This document shows positions 58,166-58,833 of a DNA stretch of 58,833 nucleotides, piece by piece. A program made the translations under genes and the position numbers. This DNA comes from an uncultured Christensenellaceae bacterium (GTDB taxonomy: Bacteria > Bacillota > Clostridia > Christensenellales > Borkfalkiaceae). Numbering within the stretch: position 1 is the first letter of the stretch; each line of letters starts with the position of its first letter. The DNA lies in the NCBI GenBank assembly GCA_910587825.1, contig CAJUNJ010000013.1, positions 1 through 58,833 on the forward strand, given 5' to 3'. The notes beneath the pieces were generated by a model. It was given only the letters and a program-made list of their open reading frames with translations. It was not told the origin of the DNA and made no database searches.

Positions 58166-58798
58166 ATGGCATTTGATTATAAAAAAGAATACAAAGAATT
58201 TTATATGCCGGCAAACAAGCCGTCTATCGTTACTGTGCCGAAAATGAATTATATAGCGGTACGCGGTAAAGGTAATCCCAACGACGAAAGTGGCGAGTAT
58301 AAAGATTCAATAGGGCTTTTGTACGCAATAGCCTTTACTATTAAAATGAGTTATAAAGGCTCTCACAAGATTGACGGGTATTTTGAATACGTTGTTCCGC
58401 CGCTTGAAGGTTTTTGGTGGCAGGAAGGCTCGGACACAATAGATTATGCGAACAAGAACGGGTTTAACTTTATATCACTTATTCGTTTGCCCGATTTTGT
58501 AACGGAAGCCGATTTTGATTGGGCGGTGCAGGAAGCGACGAAAAAGAAAAAAGCCGACTTTTCAAAGGTCGAGTTTTTGACCTACGATGAGGGCGTTTGC
58601 GTTCAATGTATGCACGTTGGCTCTTACGATGACGAGCCGAAAACGGTAGCACTTATGCACGAGTATATGGCGGCAAACGGCTATGTGTTGGATATAAGTG
58701 AAAGCCGTTATCATCACGAGATATATTTAAGCGATCCGCGCAAGTGTGCCGGAGAAAAACTTAAAACCGTTGTAAGACACCCGATAAAGAAGGTATAG
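58166..58798 (+). CDS. GyrI-like domain protein
   Basis: The 210-residue protein has the stand-alone GyrI-like fold of clostridial and bacillar proteins: an opening KKEYKEFYMPANKPSIVTVPKMNYIAVRGKGNP, LPDFVTEADFDWAVQEA, HVGSYDDEPKTVALMHEYMAANG and the ending HHEIYLSDPRKC. GyrI-like proteins bind small cationic or aromatic molecules, and some hydrolyse toxins. ATG 58166 is chosen because GGAG lies 7 nt before it, while the ATG at 58160 is only 1 nt from it. Confidence 0.88.
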   Translation: MAFDYKKEYKEFYMPANKPSIVTVPKMNYIAVRGKGNPNDESGEYKDSIGLLYAIAFTIKMSYKGSHKIDGYFEYVVPPLEGFWWQEGSDTIDYANKNGFNFISLIRLPDFVTEADFDWAVQEATKKKKADFSKVEFLTYDEGVCVQCMHVGSYDDEPKTVALMHEYMAANGYVLDISESRYHHEIYLSDPRKCAGEKLKTVVRHPIKKV

Positions 58799-58799
58799 G

Positions 58800-58833
58800 A
58801 TGCAACCTAACGATATACTTAAATACTGTTTTG
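58800..58833 (+). CDS. Start of a gene cut by the window edge
   Basis: An ATG 1 nt after the GyrI-like stop opens a frame encoding MQPNDILKYCF to the last base. The opening resembles MmcQ/YjbR-type DNA-binding proteins, but 11 codons are too few to decide. Confidence 0.4.
   Translation, partial: MQPNDILKYCF

Overview
The window reads as chromosomal DNA of an AT-rich, Gram-positive, endospore-forming bacterium of the class Clostridia (Bacillota). The evidence is a Spo0A gene, a TsaC-YwlE-RpiB gene order as in Bacillus subtilis, DnaD-type primosome logic, a sigma-A promoter style of TTGAYN-17-TATAAT repeated many times, and several small families typical of clostridial genomes (TSCPD, DUF4364, UPF0210, high-cysteine HCB-like). 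The genus cannot be fixed from sequence alone; an uncultured gut lineage is likely. There is no rRNA operon, CRISPR array or intact prophage.

Layout. 1-2.7 kb: edge repeats, TSCPD and DUF4364 genes, an unknown gene with a NUDIX hydrolase, and a small cysteine-rich protein. 2.8-6.7 kb: a vitamin/amino-acid operon (ECF substrate-binding subunit, CoaX, homoserine dehydrogenase, ATP-grasp ligase), then tRNA-Ser(GGA). 7-13.9 kb: a two-domain lipoprotein, glutamate dehydrogenase, a DUF2975/YozG-type membrane protein plus regulator with a doubled operator, another lipoprotein, and proBA. 13.9-28.9 kb: a core housekeeping block with a DnaD-like primosomal protein, sbcDC, a pseudo-hydrolase, lepB, an ACT/UPF0210 pair, pepF, dnaB, tsaC, ywlE, rpiB and a 50-residue protein. 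29-34.5 kb: an accessory block beside tRNA-Leu(CAG), with a divergent cupin/HxlR pair, a truncated serine recombinase in a large inverted repeat, an XRE regulator, a Com-like zinc ribbon, and a MerR-TipAS/ABC exporter cassette under a 19-bp-spacer promoter.

34.5-46.5 kb: a large lipoprotein with alternating Cys/His repeats and leucine-rich repeats, a DUF1538 membrane protein with two PII-like proteins, DegV, RidA-IlvA, tRNA-Ser(CGA) preceded by two structured 90-nt tRNA-derived units, an ABC-2 exporter, a frameshifted small gene, an M29 aminopeptidase and an rRNA methyltransferase with a frameshifted 3' end. 46.6-58.8 kb: a heterodimeric ABC exporter, an ABC-F protein, spo0A, tRNA-Leu(CAA), a SUKH protein with an unknown partner, polA-coaE, tRNA-Leu(AAG), a GyrI-like protein and the first codons of one more gene.

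Most genes are housekeeping. The points most worth following up are the DUF1538/PII-like operon (36.5-38.9 kb), the tRNA-Ser-derived structured tandem units (41.6-41.8 kb), the DnaD protein carrying a DnaC-type amino-terminal domain but no ATPase, the alternating-repeat lipoprotein, and three genes whose promoters place the transcription start on the start codon. All calls come from reading the sequence; no database search was run.
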